Source: Loripinus fragilis (taxonomy: Eukaryota > Mollusca > Bivalvia > Lucinida > Lucinidae). Taken from it: a stretch of DNA of 64,000 nt. The position numbers and the translations under genes are program-made. This document shows, one piece after another, positions 10,431 to 20,992 of this stretch. The notes below the pieces were generated by a model, which saw only the letters and a program-made list of their open reading frames with translations, did not search any database and was not told where the DNA came from. Where the stretch lies: positions 56,264,495-56,328,494 of the forward strand of contig OZ026528.1 in assembly GCA_964019695.1 (NCBI GenBank). The letters run 5' to 3'. Each line of letters begins with the position of its first letter. Within the stretch, counting starts at the first letter, position 1.

Positions 10431-10590
10431 CATTGAAATTTTGCATGCTTTTTTCGTCTGCTGACTTTTTATTTTAATTCTTTCAGGAATATTCTCAGTG
10501 TCAGACAGTTTGGACCCAGATCAGGCCTGACATTTTGATCTGGGTCCAAATTGTTTGCAAAGGTCATCAGCAGATGACAAAAGTACATAT
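10431..10590. mobile_element. GCATGC-ended GACCCAGATCAG MITE
   Basis: It carries TTTTCGTCTGCTGA, TCTTTCAGGAATA, then the inverted pair CAGTTTGGACCCAGATCAGG / TGATCTGGGTCCAAATTG and a closing CATCAGCAGATGACAAAAG. Members of this family recur near almost every cassette (for example 16313-16412, 24990-25075, 53505-53707, 53990-54205). Confidence 0.7.
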
Positions 10591-10622
10591 TGGAGAGAAA
10601 CCATATTTTTGTTCAGTGTGTA

Positions 10623-10722
10623 TTAATAGACTTTTCGCTTACTGTTAAGGCGGCAACTTTAATATTCATATATGGGCTAGGTTCGGCGAGATGCCGCCTT
10701 TACAGTAAGCTAATAGTCAAAT
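10623..10722. mobile_element. Short hairpin element inside a cassette C copy
   Basis: The ends are GACTTTTCGCTTACTGTTAAG and the inverted CTTTACAGTAAGCTAATAGTC. It splits the TGTGTA / AACAAGG knuckle of a decayed finger. A related element with nested insertion is present at about 33740-34275. Confidence 0.75.
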
Positions 10723-10792
10723 GATAACAAGGCCTTTAAGCGCAAAGGTCACCTTAAAAACCACCAAGTGACACACCTCCATGCTCCTAAGT

Positions 10793-10975
10793 TAGTACAA
10801 GTGGAATGCATTGGCTCAGTTGATGGAGAGTTAGACTGCAGAGTCGCTTTGTTGTGCCTTGAGCAGGACACTTTATTGGCCACTAAGAACTGATTCAACC
10901 AAGGAAGACAGATGATCGTCCCATCCTGACCTGAAAAATTGTTGACTGGATTGTAGAGCATCTAAACAAGCAAAT
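10793..10975 (+). mobile_element. Diverged SINE
   Basis: The head is decayed (GCATTGGCTCAGTTGATGGAG), and the body TTGTTGTGCCTTGAGCAGGAC and AACTGATTCAACCAAGGAAG identify the family. The tail is CTAAACAAGCAAATA. Confidence 0.65.
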
Positions 10976-12066
10976 ATATACAGTAGAACTTCAATGATAT
11001 CAAAACAGTTATAGTAATGTGTTTAAAAGCTAACAGAAAAAATGCATGCTTATTTTCAAACTTGAGAGGTACTAGACTTATATAAAGTTTTATCTATGGA
11101 CATCTAATTAAACAGCTTATAACTGACAAAGTATTTATGGTAGAACGTATCTGTTTGCAGTTTTGAAATGGTCAGTTAATGCTCTTTTAAATACATGTTA
11201 TCCTGAAGTTAAACACATATTGAAAATTTTGTCAAATGAAACTTTTTAACAAAATATCAATAATTTTAAGGGTATAGTTGAAAATGTAATGAAAATGACA
11301 TTATAATGGACCCAAACAACTTTTAAAAACATCAATATGTGTAGAGAATAGCATATTCTTACAGATTGCATAAATGTTTTGTTCATTTAAACATTTCAAC
11401 TTCTACCTAAATTACATATTTCTGTTTTTAAGAAAATGAGGGGTAACGTATTAAACACACTGTTTGCAAGACTTAAATTGATTGCAATATCTGGTTTCAT
11501 ATTGCCTATACTATGTACTAAAGGATAAAACAAGAGTTTTAAGGAGCATACCTAAATGCTTATTTTTGACATTTTTGAACCCTGGCTCCTCTACTAATAA
11601 AAAGTATAAAACAAAAGGAAAATTTACTTTTGTTTGTAAATTCCAAATATATTTCATCTCTTGAGTTGATAACTTCAGATTTTTTCACTCGTGCTGCGCA
11701 CTCGTGAAAATGCTGATGTTTTCAACACATTCAATGAAATATTTTTGATATTCACCTCAAGAAAGTAAATATCCTCCATTTCCTTGTCCCTGGACAAGTA
11801 TACAAATGTTGATTTTGTTTGATTTGATTCTTTACGTCCCATCAACAATCTTTCAGTTAAACAGGGACGGGTCTTCTTGGGATGAACTTGTACTAAGCTA
11901 GGATAAATGTGTCTTGCTCAAGGACCACAATGCAGTGACGCCGGTGAGACTAGAACCCGCGACCCTTTGGTCTCGAGTCAAGCACTCTACCAATGAGCCA
12001 CTGCTCTCCCTATCAAATGTTGATATTTCCACACCCATTTAATCTAAAACAACATTTTTATTTCAG
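10976..12066. other. Intron before cassette D
   Basis: From 10976 to about 11800 the sequence is AT-rich and no repeat family, hairpin or exon is recognised, apart from a small inverted pair CACTCGTGC/GCGCACTCGTG near 11685-11706. It is one of the few unbroken single-copy-looking stretches. A minus SINE (11814-12013) then fills most of the space before the acceptor at 12066. Confidence 0.55.
11814..12013 (-). mobile_element. SINE with 11-bp target duplication
   Basis: A full minus-strand copy of the tRNA-headed SINE. CAAATGTTGAT at 11803-11813 is repeated at 12014-12024. It ends 53 bp before cassette D, so the acceptor region (CATTTTTATTTCAG) was left intact just downstream. Confidence 0.9.
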
Positions 12067-12293
12067 AGACTTCAACTGTACCAGGAAAAACAAGCCCATA
12101 CTCCAAAAATTCACTAAGGTGTGAAGTGTGTGGCTTACTGTGTGTATCTAGATCGTCTTTGGAGACACATCACTTCACACACACTGGAGAGAAACCTTAT
12201 ACATGCGAGCTCTGTGGAAAAGCATTTTCTAGGAAGCAGTCTGTGAAAAGACATTTGATTACACATTACCGACAAGATGACACAATATTATGA
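12067..12293 (+). CDS. Cassette D: two-finger C2H2 terminal exon
   Basis: This cassette has no internal ATG near its start and would be missed by start-codon-based searches. The acceptor CATTTTTATTTCAG ends at 12066; AG completes the split codon and 74 codons run to TGA at 12291-12293. Finger 1 begins CEVCGLLCVSR with the Cys-for-Phe change, and its last helix turn reads HHFTH. The linker is TGEKPYT. Finger 2 begins CELCGKAFSRK, with contacts R, Q, S, R. Phase, length and finger pair match the other cassettes. Four decayed copies follow. Confidence 0.85.
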
Positions 12294-12361
12294 TCGAAGA
12301 GGTTTTGTTGAACAACATGAGCTAAACTGCGAATTAAGTGGACAATCCTATGTATTAGTCT

Positions 12362-13110
12362 TCCTTGGGATGTTATCACAATGTTCACACTGAAGCGAAA
12401 CCATATTTTTTTGAAATTTGCGATAAAGCATTTTCCAGGAAGCAGTCAGTGAAAAGACATTTGATCACACATTACCGTCAAGAGGACAGCAGTGATATGA
12501 TCGAAGAGGTCAAACAACATGAGCTAAACTGTGATTTGTTTTAAGATCTGTGGAAAAACATTTGATAACACATTACCGACAAGATGACAACGGTGATATA
12601 TTATTGAAGATTTTATGTCAATCAACATGAGCTAAGTTGTGAATTTTATATGGTCAGTTTTTATGCATTAGTCTTCCTTGGTATGTATATCAGTATTTGT
12701 GCTGGCTGGAGAGAAACCTTATACATTTGAAATCGTTAGTAAAGCATTTTCCAGGAAGCAGTCTGTGAAAAAACATTTGATCACACATTACCGACAAGTA
12801 GACAATAGTGATATGATCGAAGAGGTTTTGTCAAACAACATGAGCTAAGCTGTGAACTATCAAGGAAGACTAATAAAATACAACTGTCCACATAGTAACT
12901 ATGCAGACAGTTGTATGTATTAGTCTTCTTTGGTATGTTAAAACATTGTTCATACTGGTGAGAAACCATATTTTTGGGAGCTCTGGTAAAGCATTTTTAA
13001 GGAAGCAGTCTGTGAAAAGACATTTGATAACATATTACAGATGAGATAACAACGGTGATATTATCGAAGATGTTATGTCAATCAACATGAGCTAAGTTGT
13101 TTTAATATAT
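12362..13110 (+). pseudogene. Four decayed tandem copies of cassette D
   Basis: Copies start at about 12390, 12550, 12710 and 12955. Each keeps CCAGGAAGCAGTCTGTGAAA or a variant, followed by CATTTGAT(C/A)ACACATTACCGAC and a GTGATAT(GATCGAAGA) tail. First fingers are missing, cysteines are lost and frames are shifted. A hairpin (TGTCCACATAG / CTATGCAGACA with flanking arms) lies at about 12855-12940. Confidence 0.8.
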
Positions 13111-14224
13111 GGTCAGTTTTTAATCATTCGTTTTTGTTTGTTTGTTTGATTTGATTCTTTATGTCCTATCAACAATCTTTCAGTTAAACAGGGACGGGCC
13201 TCCTGGTTTTAATCAGAACTAAGCTAGGATTAATGTTCTTGCTCAATTTCATGTTTAGTTGAGTTGAGTAGGAAAAAAGTTTCATATCCTCACTGGATCT
13301 GGTAAATGTTCTAAAATTTCGAAGAATTTACTGGTTTACTTCTCAAAATAGTCATTTTCAGGGCTGGTATCAACAAAATTATTGTAATGGCAAACAGGGA
13401 AGACCCCGATCAGACTGTTTCTTCACAATCTGATCTGGGTCTGCCCTACTTGTTTAGGCCTTTTTGACAGGCAACTAGTGTTAGAAACTAAGAACATTTA
13501 TCGTATATGCTCGGTGCCTGATTAAACTGGATACCTGTTAAGGGGTTCTTTGGCAAACAATGAAAACCCAGATGAATTGTTGCAGAATATGACAATTCAT
13601 TAGGGTCTGCACTATTTACTAAGACAAAGACAATTTTCAGAGAGAAAAATACAAAACCAATTGGAAAATACATGTAAAATCTTTGGCCCCTCAATATGTA
13701 CAATGGACCAGTCAAAGTTTTATGTATGGAAAATTATCTAAAATTTTGAAAACTTTAACTGTAATTGTTCTCAAAAAAAATTATTGGGGCTTGAACTCTC
13801 AAGATGGTTTGAAGCAGTCTGATCTGGGTCTGCCTTGTTTGTCTAGGCTTTTGTGGCAGGCAACTAGTGTTCAAAATTTTAGAACATTTACGGTATGGTA
13901 AGGAATACAGAGATACAGTTTCAAAAATTGTGCCAGTTCACTAGATGTTGAACTCTATTATCACAAAAGCATAAAAAATTACCCAGCATGCAAAGAGTTT
14001 AACTTGTGCACAGAAATCGTGCATGAATCATGTACAGAGACTACAAAATTCTGTATTATGTATTGCTTGTAAAATAGTAATAAAGTTTTGGATCAGTCTG
14101 CATAGACAGTGGTGTTTTCATGACTATACAGTGCAATCCTTTTAATATCTGGATTTGGATATAACATGGTCATGTCAGGCCCCCAGATAAGAGTGTGTAA
14201 CTGAAAATTATTTTTCTTATATTT

Positions 14225-14310
14225 CTCAACCAAAACATATGTTGTGGGTACTCAAAAGAACTGTCTTGGTGAGACAGTTCTTTTGAGCATCCAAAACAAA
14301 TGCTTAAAGT
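14225..14310. mobile_element. AACATATGTT hairpin MITE core
   Basis: The arms AAAAGAACTGTCTTGGTGAG and TGAGACAGTTCTTTTGAGC lie within AACCAAAACATATGTTGTGG-type flanks. The same core occurs at about 22195-22330, 22390-22520 and 28215-28320. Confidence 0.7.
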
Positions 14311-15118
14311 GATGGATAAGAAAACAATCGCAATTTTACACAAATTATTTTTGCTTAACTGGCCCTATGCATGTTATTACTCCTGAATTTTTTTCACCAC
14401 CATGGAATTTTACAAAAGAATTAATGTACATATAATTCCATTATAAAATTGTTCCTTAATAATACTATTTTCTTATAACACAGTTGATTTCTATGACCCC
14501 AAACATAGTATTGTGTAGGGACTGCACTAATCATAAATTATTTTAGAATTTAGAGTTTATGTTTCAATATATAGAATTTGAGAATTACAGGGTCATGCTG
14601 TTTACTGAAAGCTAACTTTAGGCTAAAATAATGAATGAATATGTGCCAATCTTACATAGAAAAGAAGTAATTTCATCATTTACACATGGATTAATTCAAG
14701 AGTTTGCAGTTTTGAGAGCCTGTGAGACCCACAGCCTTTCGAAACCACAAAATTAGGCCAAATTTTTCATTTGCCATCACTGTATATTTACATTTTCAAA
14801 CCAAGCCTTAAAGAAACTTTTGAATTTTGCAACCGTTCATAGCCTCATGAATGACATAAATTTGATTGACAGCTGCCAAGCTCACTTGCCCGTGCAATAC
14901 ACTTCAAATTCATTCACCAGAAGAGACACTGGTGTTGTGATTGACAGCGAGCCACACCTGAGCCTCACGTGCAAAGCAAGCCTCACACTCCAACAAAACC
15001 GTTAATACAATTAGTATTAAATACAAAACTGGTTTGTTTCCTAAATTATATATACTTTCTATATTTCATATATTTATAATAAAATGTAAATATAAGCGGT
15101 AAATTTATTTTTGGGAAT

Positions 15119-15205
15119 GTTCTTGGAATCATGAATACTTTGTGTCTCTTGCAAACTTACTTTGCAAGAAACCCGAAGTATTCATGATTCCCTGAACATT
15201 CCAAA
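15119..15205. repeat. Hairpin, 30-bp arms
   Basis: GGAATCATGAATACTT and AAGTATTCATGATTCC face each other across TTGCAAACTTACTTTGCAA, with outer GAATGTTC/GAACATTC also paired. Probably a small foldback element. Confidence 0.75.
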
Positions 15206-15761
15206 AATCAAATTCATTTCTAAATTAATCGTATCACCTCATCATAGTTAACCCTTTACTGCATATCATGTGTTTGAAAATATTATGAAAAATGGAGCAT
15301 TTGCTCTTTTCCATAATATTTTCAAGTATTCAAAACTTGACTTATCTGGCCAGATATTTTGTCGGGCCTGATCTTGGTCCAAACTGATTGCAAAGATTAT
15401 CAGTAGATGAAAAAAATCTCTACTAGCAGGGAAATATTTAAAGCAAAGAAAAAATTAATTTGGTCCCAAAAACATTTAATTTTGTTGGGTTAAGACAAAA
15501 TGTAGGCAAACTTGCTGTCAGTATGAAGTTCATTTGACAAGAAAACTTTAATACATCTGACACCTATCCAAATAAAACACCTACTTGCTCATTTACTGTT
15601 CCTCAATCATTCATTGATTCGTTCGTTCATTCATTCACTTATTTTTTTGCTTGTTTGTTCACTCATTCACATGAATTGCAATGATTGTTTTTAAAGTGTA
15701 GTATCTTTGTTCAGTGTTTCATTAGTTCCTCTAGACAATATCATTTCTTTTACTGTTTCAG

Positions 15762-16303
15762 GGCAACAGATCAGGTTTGAATGTAATGATTTTGACAAGT
15801 CCTACTCCACGAAAACAAAGCTCAGATTTCACCAAGCCAACATTCATGGTGCTGGGGAGTACCCTGGGGAGTGCACTACAATATGCAGGTTCTGCAATAA
15901 GAAGTTGTCATCTAAAAGTGCCAAAGATGAGCATGAGGCAACTGTACACATGGGTATGAAGAGGTTTCAATGCGACCTGTGTGAGAAGAGATTCACACGT
16001 GCTACATTTCTATACGGACATAAGAGGAGCCACCATAGTTCATTGAAGCTTAAATGTAACAGGTGTCAGATGACATTTTCATTTTTGCAGTCCTTGAGAG
16101 AGCATCAAGGGCAGTGTGGGAAATCTGACGAGGAACGCACAAAGCACAAATGCCCTCAATGTGATGCTTGTTTCACTACGAGGAGAGGGGCAAAGTTGCA
16201 CGAGACAAGCTCACACGGAACAGCCATGCATGTCTGTGACAAATGTGGCAAATCTTACAGATATAAGACAAGTTTAAGGAAACACAAAAAAGAGAAACAT
16301 TGA
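15762..16303 (+). CDS. Cassette E: long multi-finger C2H2 terminal exon
   Basis: The acceptor TTTTACTGTTTCAG ends at 15761; GG completes the split codon (same phase as every other cassette) and 179 codons run to TGA. It holds five C2H2-type fingers, beginning CRFCNKKL, CDLCEKRF, CNRCQMTF (ending H..GQC, so C2HC), CPQCDACF and CDKCGKSY. A first degenerate finger starts FECNDFDKSY and lacks its second Cys. Linkers are not of the TGEKP kind. The last His is the final residue. Its different finger number, longer spacing and lack of nearby copies set it apart from the two-finger cassettes. It may be the ancestral or constitutively used end of the gene; that is inference. Confidence 0.83.
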
Positions 16304-16312
16304 ACAAATTTT

Positions 16313-16412
16313 CTGTTGTCTGCTGATAGCCTTTGCAAACAGTTAGGACCCAGATCAGGACCGACAGTATGTGGGTCCTGATCTGGATCCAAACTGTTTG
16401 ACATGCAGACGA
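16313..16412. mobile_element. Partial GACCCAGATCAG MITE after cassette E
   Basis: The inverted pair ACAGTTAGGACCCAGATCAGG / CTGATCTGGATCCAAACTG is present, with TCTGCTGATAGCCTTTGC on the left. One terminus is truncated. It would lie in the 3' untranslated region of the E isoform. Confidence 0.65.
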
Positions 16413-17029
16413 CATGAAATGCATGAGAAATATCTCAGCATGCAAAGAGCTAAATTCAGTTATGCACCCTGGGTTAATGCAGATAAAGAGTCTGACATTA
16501 TTGGTATTTTTTGTAAGTGCCTCTGTCAAATTCGCCAATTTGTCAGGAATAGATCAATCGCTAATTGAGAGGTTCTAGATATAATGATGTTTCCAAATTT
16601 TTAGACATGGAAATGCTGCTATAGGTACACTGTTTCATCTTTTATGGTTTCAAACCATGCAATATTCCAATTTTTTTATGCAAAGAAAAGAATTGGGTCA
16701 AAACCATTTTATGTTGAAGGGTTATGAAATGAAGTGGTCTAGTTTGTATGTTGCAGATGTGTTTTACCAAACATAATTTCAATAGATACTTTTTTTAAAA
16801 AAGATTTGTGTAAAGTATGTGTATGTACTAAACTTATCAACAAGGCCCTAAAATGTGCTCAGGCCAAGTTCAAAATGGGAAAAGCAACAACCCCTTATCC
16901 AGGAGAATTTTGAGTTTAGGCTGACTTGCATTAGCCATAGGCTGAAGTTGAGATTTTGTGATCAAAGGATGTCTGGCTAGCCTGGTCCATCAATCAGCCC
17001 ACCCATCAGGCATCTGTCAACATTTTATT

Positions 17030-17214
17030 TAACCCTTAAATCGCCAATCACGACTGCAGCAGATGACAAATTTTGTAACATCTTTCCCAGTTTTCTAAAA
17101 AATAAGGTGTTATTTTTCATGAGAATCGTCTGCCACATTCCTTATTTGTTATTTTTGAAAAAGCAGCAAAACTTGTCGCCTGCTGCAAATTATAGGTGGC
17201 GCTTTAAGGGTTAA
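17030..17214. mobile_element. GCGCTTTAAGGGTTAA MITE, copy 2
   Basis: The termini TTAACCCTTAAATCGCCA and GGCGCTTTAAGGGTTAA are inverted; one arm of the central hairpin is deleted. Confidence 0.8.
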
Positions 17215-17657
17215 ACAACATCTCCTTTAAACCACTTTGTGGTATTTAGTCAAACTTCATTAGAATGATCCTTGGTTGTTCCCTTTCAAAATTATTTAAA
17301 TATTCCCATTCCATGCAAAATTATAGTTGCCATGGCAACCAAATGAAAAACTTGAAAATATTCATGTTAAAAATACTGGCAAAATTTGAAATAGTTGGGT
17401 ACAAATATTCCTTGGTTACCATGTACCAAGATTGCTAAAATTGATTTCATGTGTCAAAAAAACATGGCTAAACATGGGTTTAGTGGGGGGGGATGGGGAG
17501 GGGGGAGAATTAATTTCATCTGTCAAAAACATGGCTTCCAGTTTTTCCTACATATGTTTGGGAAAACATTAAAAAAAAATCTTTTCATTACTTTCTGACT
17601 ATTTTGAAAATAATTTATCCCAAATGGTCATTGGGTGACCTACCAAGATTGTTCATA

Positions 17658-17906
17658 TTTACCCTTAATGCGCCAATCACAACAAAAGTCGTCTACTTTT
17701 CTCATCTGCTGAAATGTTAAAGAAGCCTCTATGGCAAACAGTATGGACCCAGATCAGACTGCTCCTATAGGAGCAGTCTGTTCTGGGTCCAGGCTGTTTG
17801 CTTCTATACTTAATTTGTCAGTAATGCTAGGCAATTATTTGCGGCAGACGATTTCAGCAGACAACATTTTCAGATGCATTTTTTTTCTTGGCGCTTTAAG
17901 GGTTAA
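17658..17906. mobile_element. GCGCCAA-ended MITE with GACCCAGATCAG core, copy 1
   Basis: The ends TTACCCTTAATGCGCCAATC and GGCGCTTTAAGGGTTAA are inverted. The core is AGTATGGACCCAGATCAGAC, TGCTCCTATAGGAGCA, then the inverse. The ends resemble those of the GCGCTTTAAGGG family, but the interior is different, so the two families may share a transposase. Confidence 0.8.
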
Positions 17907-18047
17907 TTTGATCTGTCAAATACATTGCTGCCATGGGGTGCGCCAGTTTTCCTACATATATATAGGGAAAACTAAAAAAAAAAGAAAAAAAGGAACACCT
18001 GTCAAAAAATTACCAAGCTGAATTTACCTGCAAAGTAAGAAAGAGGG

Positions 18048-18196
18048 CAAAGATCAGGAATCGATACAATAAAGCACCACACCTGACCCAGGATACCAAT
18101 GGGAAAGTGACAACGTCACAATTAGACATCACAAACGAGAGCCAAGAGGTCAGCCCTTTCCCAGCAGGTGACCACAAGGCATCAACAAACAGACGT
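18048..18196. repeat. Dispersed repeat, second copy
   Basis: Same unit as 1741-1889 in the same orientation, containing ACCCAGGATACCAATGGGAA and TTTCCCAGCAGGTGACC. Confidence 0.7.
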
Positions 18197-18386
18197 GCAT
18201 GAAAGCACAACATAACAAGCAAAAATGATCCAAATTGAACATGAAATACATGTAAAAATAAATCACTTTTCACATCTTTTTGTGTTTTATTTACTTGCAC
18301 GGTAGCTTATGCATGTATCCCGCTGTCACCTTATGGTGTCCATTTGCATATCTATTGATTGCTTTTATGACATTACTAAGCATGAG

Positions 18387-18580
18387 GGAGCACAGTGGCT
18401 CAGTGGTAGAGTGCTTGACTCGAGACCGAGCGGCCACGGGTTTGAGCCTTTCCGGCATCACTGCGTTGTGTCCTTGAGCAAGACACATTAATCCTGGCTT
18501 AGTACTGGTTCAACCCAGGAAGACCCATCCCGACATAACTGGAAAATTGTTGACTGGGATGTAAAGAATCAAATCACAAA
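18387..18580 (+). mobile_element. Well-preserved tRNA-headed SINE
   Basis: The head CAGTGGCTCAGTGGTAGAG, box B-like GGTTTGAGCC and body TTGAGCAAGACACATTAATCC are complete. GCATGAG precedes and follows the element within longer, imperfect TTAC-AAG-GCATGAG flanks, consistent with a target duplication. Confidence 0.85.
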
Positions 18581-18682
18581 TTACAAGGCATGAGTAACAT
18601 AAAAAATGTTTTAGTATTATTATATCACTTTTAAACTTAACACCCTGTTCCCTTTAATTAACTTTTATCGAGCAACTGTCTT

Positions 18683-18912
18683 ATCCCTTAAAGCGCCAAG
18701 AAAAAAATGCATCTGAAAATGTCGTCTGCTGAAGTAGTCTGCTGCAAATAATTCCCTAACATTACTGACGAATTAAGTATAGAAGCAAACAGCATGGACC
18801 TATAGGAGCAGTCTGATCTGGGTCCACACTGTTTGCAATAGAGGCTTCTTAAATATTTCAGCAGACAAGAAAAGCAAACGACTTTTGTTGCGATTGGCGC
18901 ATTAACGGTTAA
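18683..18912. mobile_element. GCGCCAA-ended MITE with GACCCAGATCAG core, copy 2
   Basis: Inverted relative to copy 1: CCCTTAAAGCGCCAAG at the left, GATTGGCGCATTAACGGTTAA at the right, and a partly deleted CTATAGGAGCAGTCTGATC core. Confidence 0.8.
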
Positions 18913-19230
18913 TTTGTTGATGAATTTATTTTCCCACGGTGATACAAGCTGTTTAGCAACATCTTGAATAAACAAAGTTCATGACTGGTTGATGTAATGT
19001 TGGATTAACATGTCTCCGCCACATATTTTGCTGAATTCATGTGGAATCTTCACAAATAACACTGATGATAAAAAAGGTGGATCCTGATCAGCTGGCTTCA
19101 TCAGAAGCCAGCTGATCTGGAGCCACACTGTTTTAAAAGAGGGTATAGTTTTGAATTGTAAAAAGGAAAGTTATTTGCACAGTTTGTTTATTAGGAATTA
19201 TATGGCAATACAATTATTGAGTAACTGGAT

Positions 19231-19444
19231 TTAACCCTTAAAGCGCCATCTATAATTTGCAGCAGACGACAATTTCAAATTTTGCTGCTTTTTCAAAAAT
19301 AACAAATAAGGCAGGATATTTCATGAGAATCGTCTGCTGGATGACAATTCTCATGAAATATCATACCTTTTTTTTCTGAAAATTAGGAAAAATGTTGCAA
19401 AATTTGTCGTCTGCTTCAGTCATGATTGGCACTGTAAGGGTAAA
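19231..19444. mobile_element. GCGCTTTAAGGGTTAA MITE, copy 3
   Basis: Full length with TTAACCCTTAAAGCGCCATC at the left. The central arms ATTTCATGAGAATCGTCTGC and the inverse are both present. Confidence 0.82.
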
Positions 19445-20419
19445 TGAGATATCAATAAGAGAATATTAGAGTTGAATTTCTTTGGTGGATAGAAGACTCA
19501 GTTAGTCAACAACAGTTTTATTTAAAGATACTAAGTCTGCAACTATGAACATTTTTCGAAAAATTTTCTTTTCGAAAAATGGTGTTTGTACAAAGTAGAA
19601 TTAAGTTATGCGTTCACAATAAATCTGTTCACTATAGCTGAAAACTGCACGGAAAAGTGAATTATCTTATAAAAACAGGTGTGTTTTTTTCTTGTTGGTA
19701 ATTATTTGCGTCCCTCCAATAATTAAAGACAGTCAATTTTTAACATAAATGCTGTTGTTTTGATGCTGATAAGTTGTTAAGATTTACGAAATTGGTACAA
19801 TGTATACGTACCTGAATTTTAGTTTTTTTTACTGTGTTCTTGAAAAATAGAAACATTATTCTAAAATTAAAAGATCAAAAGTTACAGACTATGCAGTTTT
19901 AAGAATCAAAATTCTTTTTTTTTTCAGTCTTCGTGTGATGAAGACGGTGAAAGAAAATTCCATGAAGCATGAATCATGCATAATTTTAGTGATGACCACT
20001 GTTTTTATCAAAACATGAAGGTTTAAAAAATAAAATTTCAATTCTTATATTTGTCCTTTTTTCAAAATTATTTTTCAAATGAATCCATATATAAGTGATG
20101 AATTTTGCAATACTGAATGGCTGAAAATTGGAAGTTCATACAGAGTAATTAATTTATATACTTATAGGAGTATGTGCATTTATCACTTTGACTACTGTAA
20201 TTTATTTAACCCTTTTCTACATTGGCTATTTTTACATCATGACATAATTTTCTATTTTTAGTCAACATTAAAAAATATCAAGAAAAATTTGAGTAAAGTT
20301 TGCACTGTGCAAATGCTCCATTTTCCTTAATATTTTCAAATACATATTTCAAAGGTGTCAAAAGGTGTTAAATTATGGAGTAATGGATTAATTGACCTAA
20401 ATGTTTTGTTTTCTTTCAG

Positions 20420-20637
20420 TGGGCAAAGATGTCACTCGAGTTCTACCAATTTCTAATCCTTTCTACCATGTCTGCGATGAATGTGGGCTGAAATGTGCAT
20501 CGCGAGCCAATCTGATTGTTCACAAGAGAATACATACTGGAGAGAAACCTTACGCATGTGAAATTTGCGGGAGAAGATCAGCAAGGCTCAGCAATTTAAA
20601 GGTCCATATGAAGACACACATGCCTAAGCCAGAATAA
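20420..20637 (+). CDS. Cassette F: two-finger C2H2 terminal exon
   Basis: The acceptor GTTTTCTTTCAG ends at 20419; TG completes the split codon and 71 codons run to TAA. Finger 1 ([11 protein letters not shown]...) has the Cys-for-Phe change of A to D. The linker is TGEKPYA. Finger 2 begins [11 protein letters not shown]: the usual Phe is Ser, which may weaken its core, while all four zinc ligands remain. Contact residues are R, S, N, V. It is followed by three decayed copies and a 30-bp minisatellite made from its own linker-knuckle sequence. Confidence 0.85.
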
Positions 20638-20649
20638 GATAGTTGCTAG

Positions 20650-20990
20650 ATTTTGGTCATTATATTTTACATACTGGAGAGAAACCTTAGAAGTGTGAAG
20701 TGTGCTGGAGAAGATCTGTGAGGCTCAGTAATTTAAATGTTTATATGAAGACACACATGCCGAAGCCAAGTTAAGATGATTGCTGATTTTGATTGTTCAT
20801 TAGAAAGAACAAACTGGAGAGAAACCATACAAATGTGAATTAAGCCAATTTAAGATGGTTGCAGGATTTTGATTGTTCATTTTATTTTACATGTTCATGC
20901 TGGCAATAAGCCTTACAGATGTGAAGTGTGCAGGAGACTGACTAGGCTTGGAAATTTAAAGGTTTGTATGAAGCCAATTAAAGAATTTCA
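20650..20990 (+). pseudogene. Three decayed copies of cassette F
   Basis: At about 20670 ATACTGGAGAGAAACCTTA and a GRRSVRLSNLNVYMKTH-like end are readable. At about 20805 AACTGGAGAGAAACCATAC is followed by truncation. At about 20893 CATGCTGGCAATAAGCCTTAC is followed by a CEVCRRL-like knuckle. None has an acceptor or a first finger. Confidence 0.75.
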
Positions 20991-20992
20991 AG

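Larger units (their letters stand above)
9776..10790 (+). pseudogene. Decayed cassette C copies split by transposons
   Basis: A first copy runs from about 9800 to 9843 (TTTGTTCAGTGTGTAACAAG), is interrupted by the element at 9844-10365, and resumes with AAAGGTCACCTG at about 10372-10410. A second copy begins at about 10578 (TATTGGAGAGAAACCATAT), is interrupted by a hairpin element at about 10623-10722, and resumes with ACAAGGCCTTTAAGCGCAAA to about 10790. Both retain only linker and finger-2 sequence and cannot be read through. Confidence 0.8.
13111..15761. other. Intron between cassettes D and E
   Basis: It holds a truncated minus SINE (13133-13246); two direct copies of a CAGTCTGATCTGGGTCTGCC segment (about 13380-13505 and 13800-13900) around an AAATGC-type MITE (about 13520-13720); a MITE end CATGCAAAGAGTTTAAC near 14000; an AACATATGTTTTGG hairpin (14225-14310); a hairpin at 15119-15205; and short hairpins near 15270-15330 and 15352-15410. 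No exon is seen between 14320 and 15110. Confidence 0.55.
16304..20419. other. Intron between cassettes E and F
   Basis: A GACCCAGATCAG MITE (16313-16412) starts within 10 bp of the cassette E stop. Then come a GCGCTTTAAGGG MITE (17030-17214), a G-rich run near 17490, two MITEs with GCGCCAA ends (17658-17906, 18683-18912), a dispersed repeat (18048-18196), a SINE (18387-18580), a short inverted pair AGCTGGCTTCATCAGAAGCCAGCT near 19092, a GCGCTTTAAGGG MITE (19231-19444), and part of an ACCCTTTACT-type hairpin (about 20208-20392). Between 19450 and 20200 nothing is recognised. Confidence 0.55.

Noticed and set aside
16176..16538. Minus-strand 120-codon open frame
   Set aside because: It is antisense to the end of cassette E and runs into a MITE.
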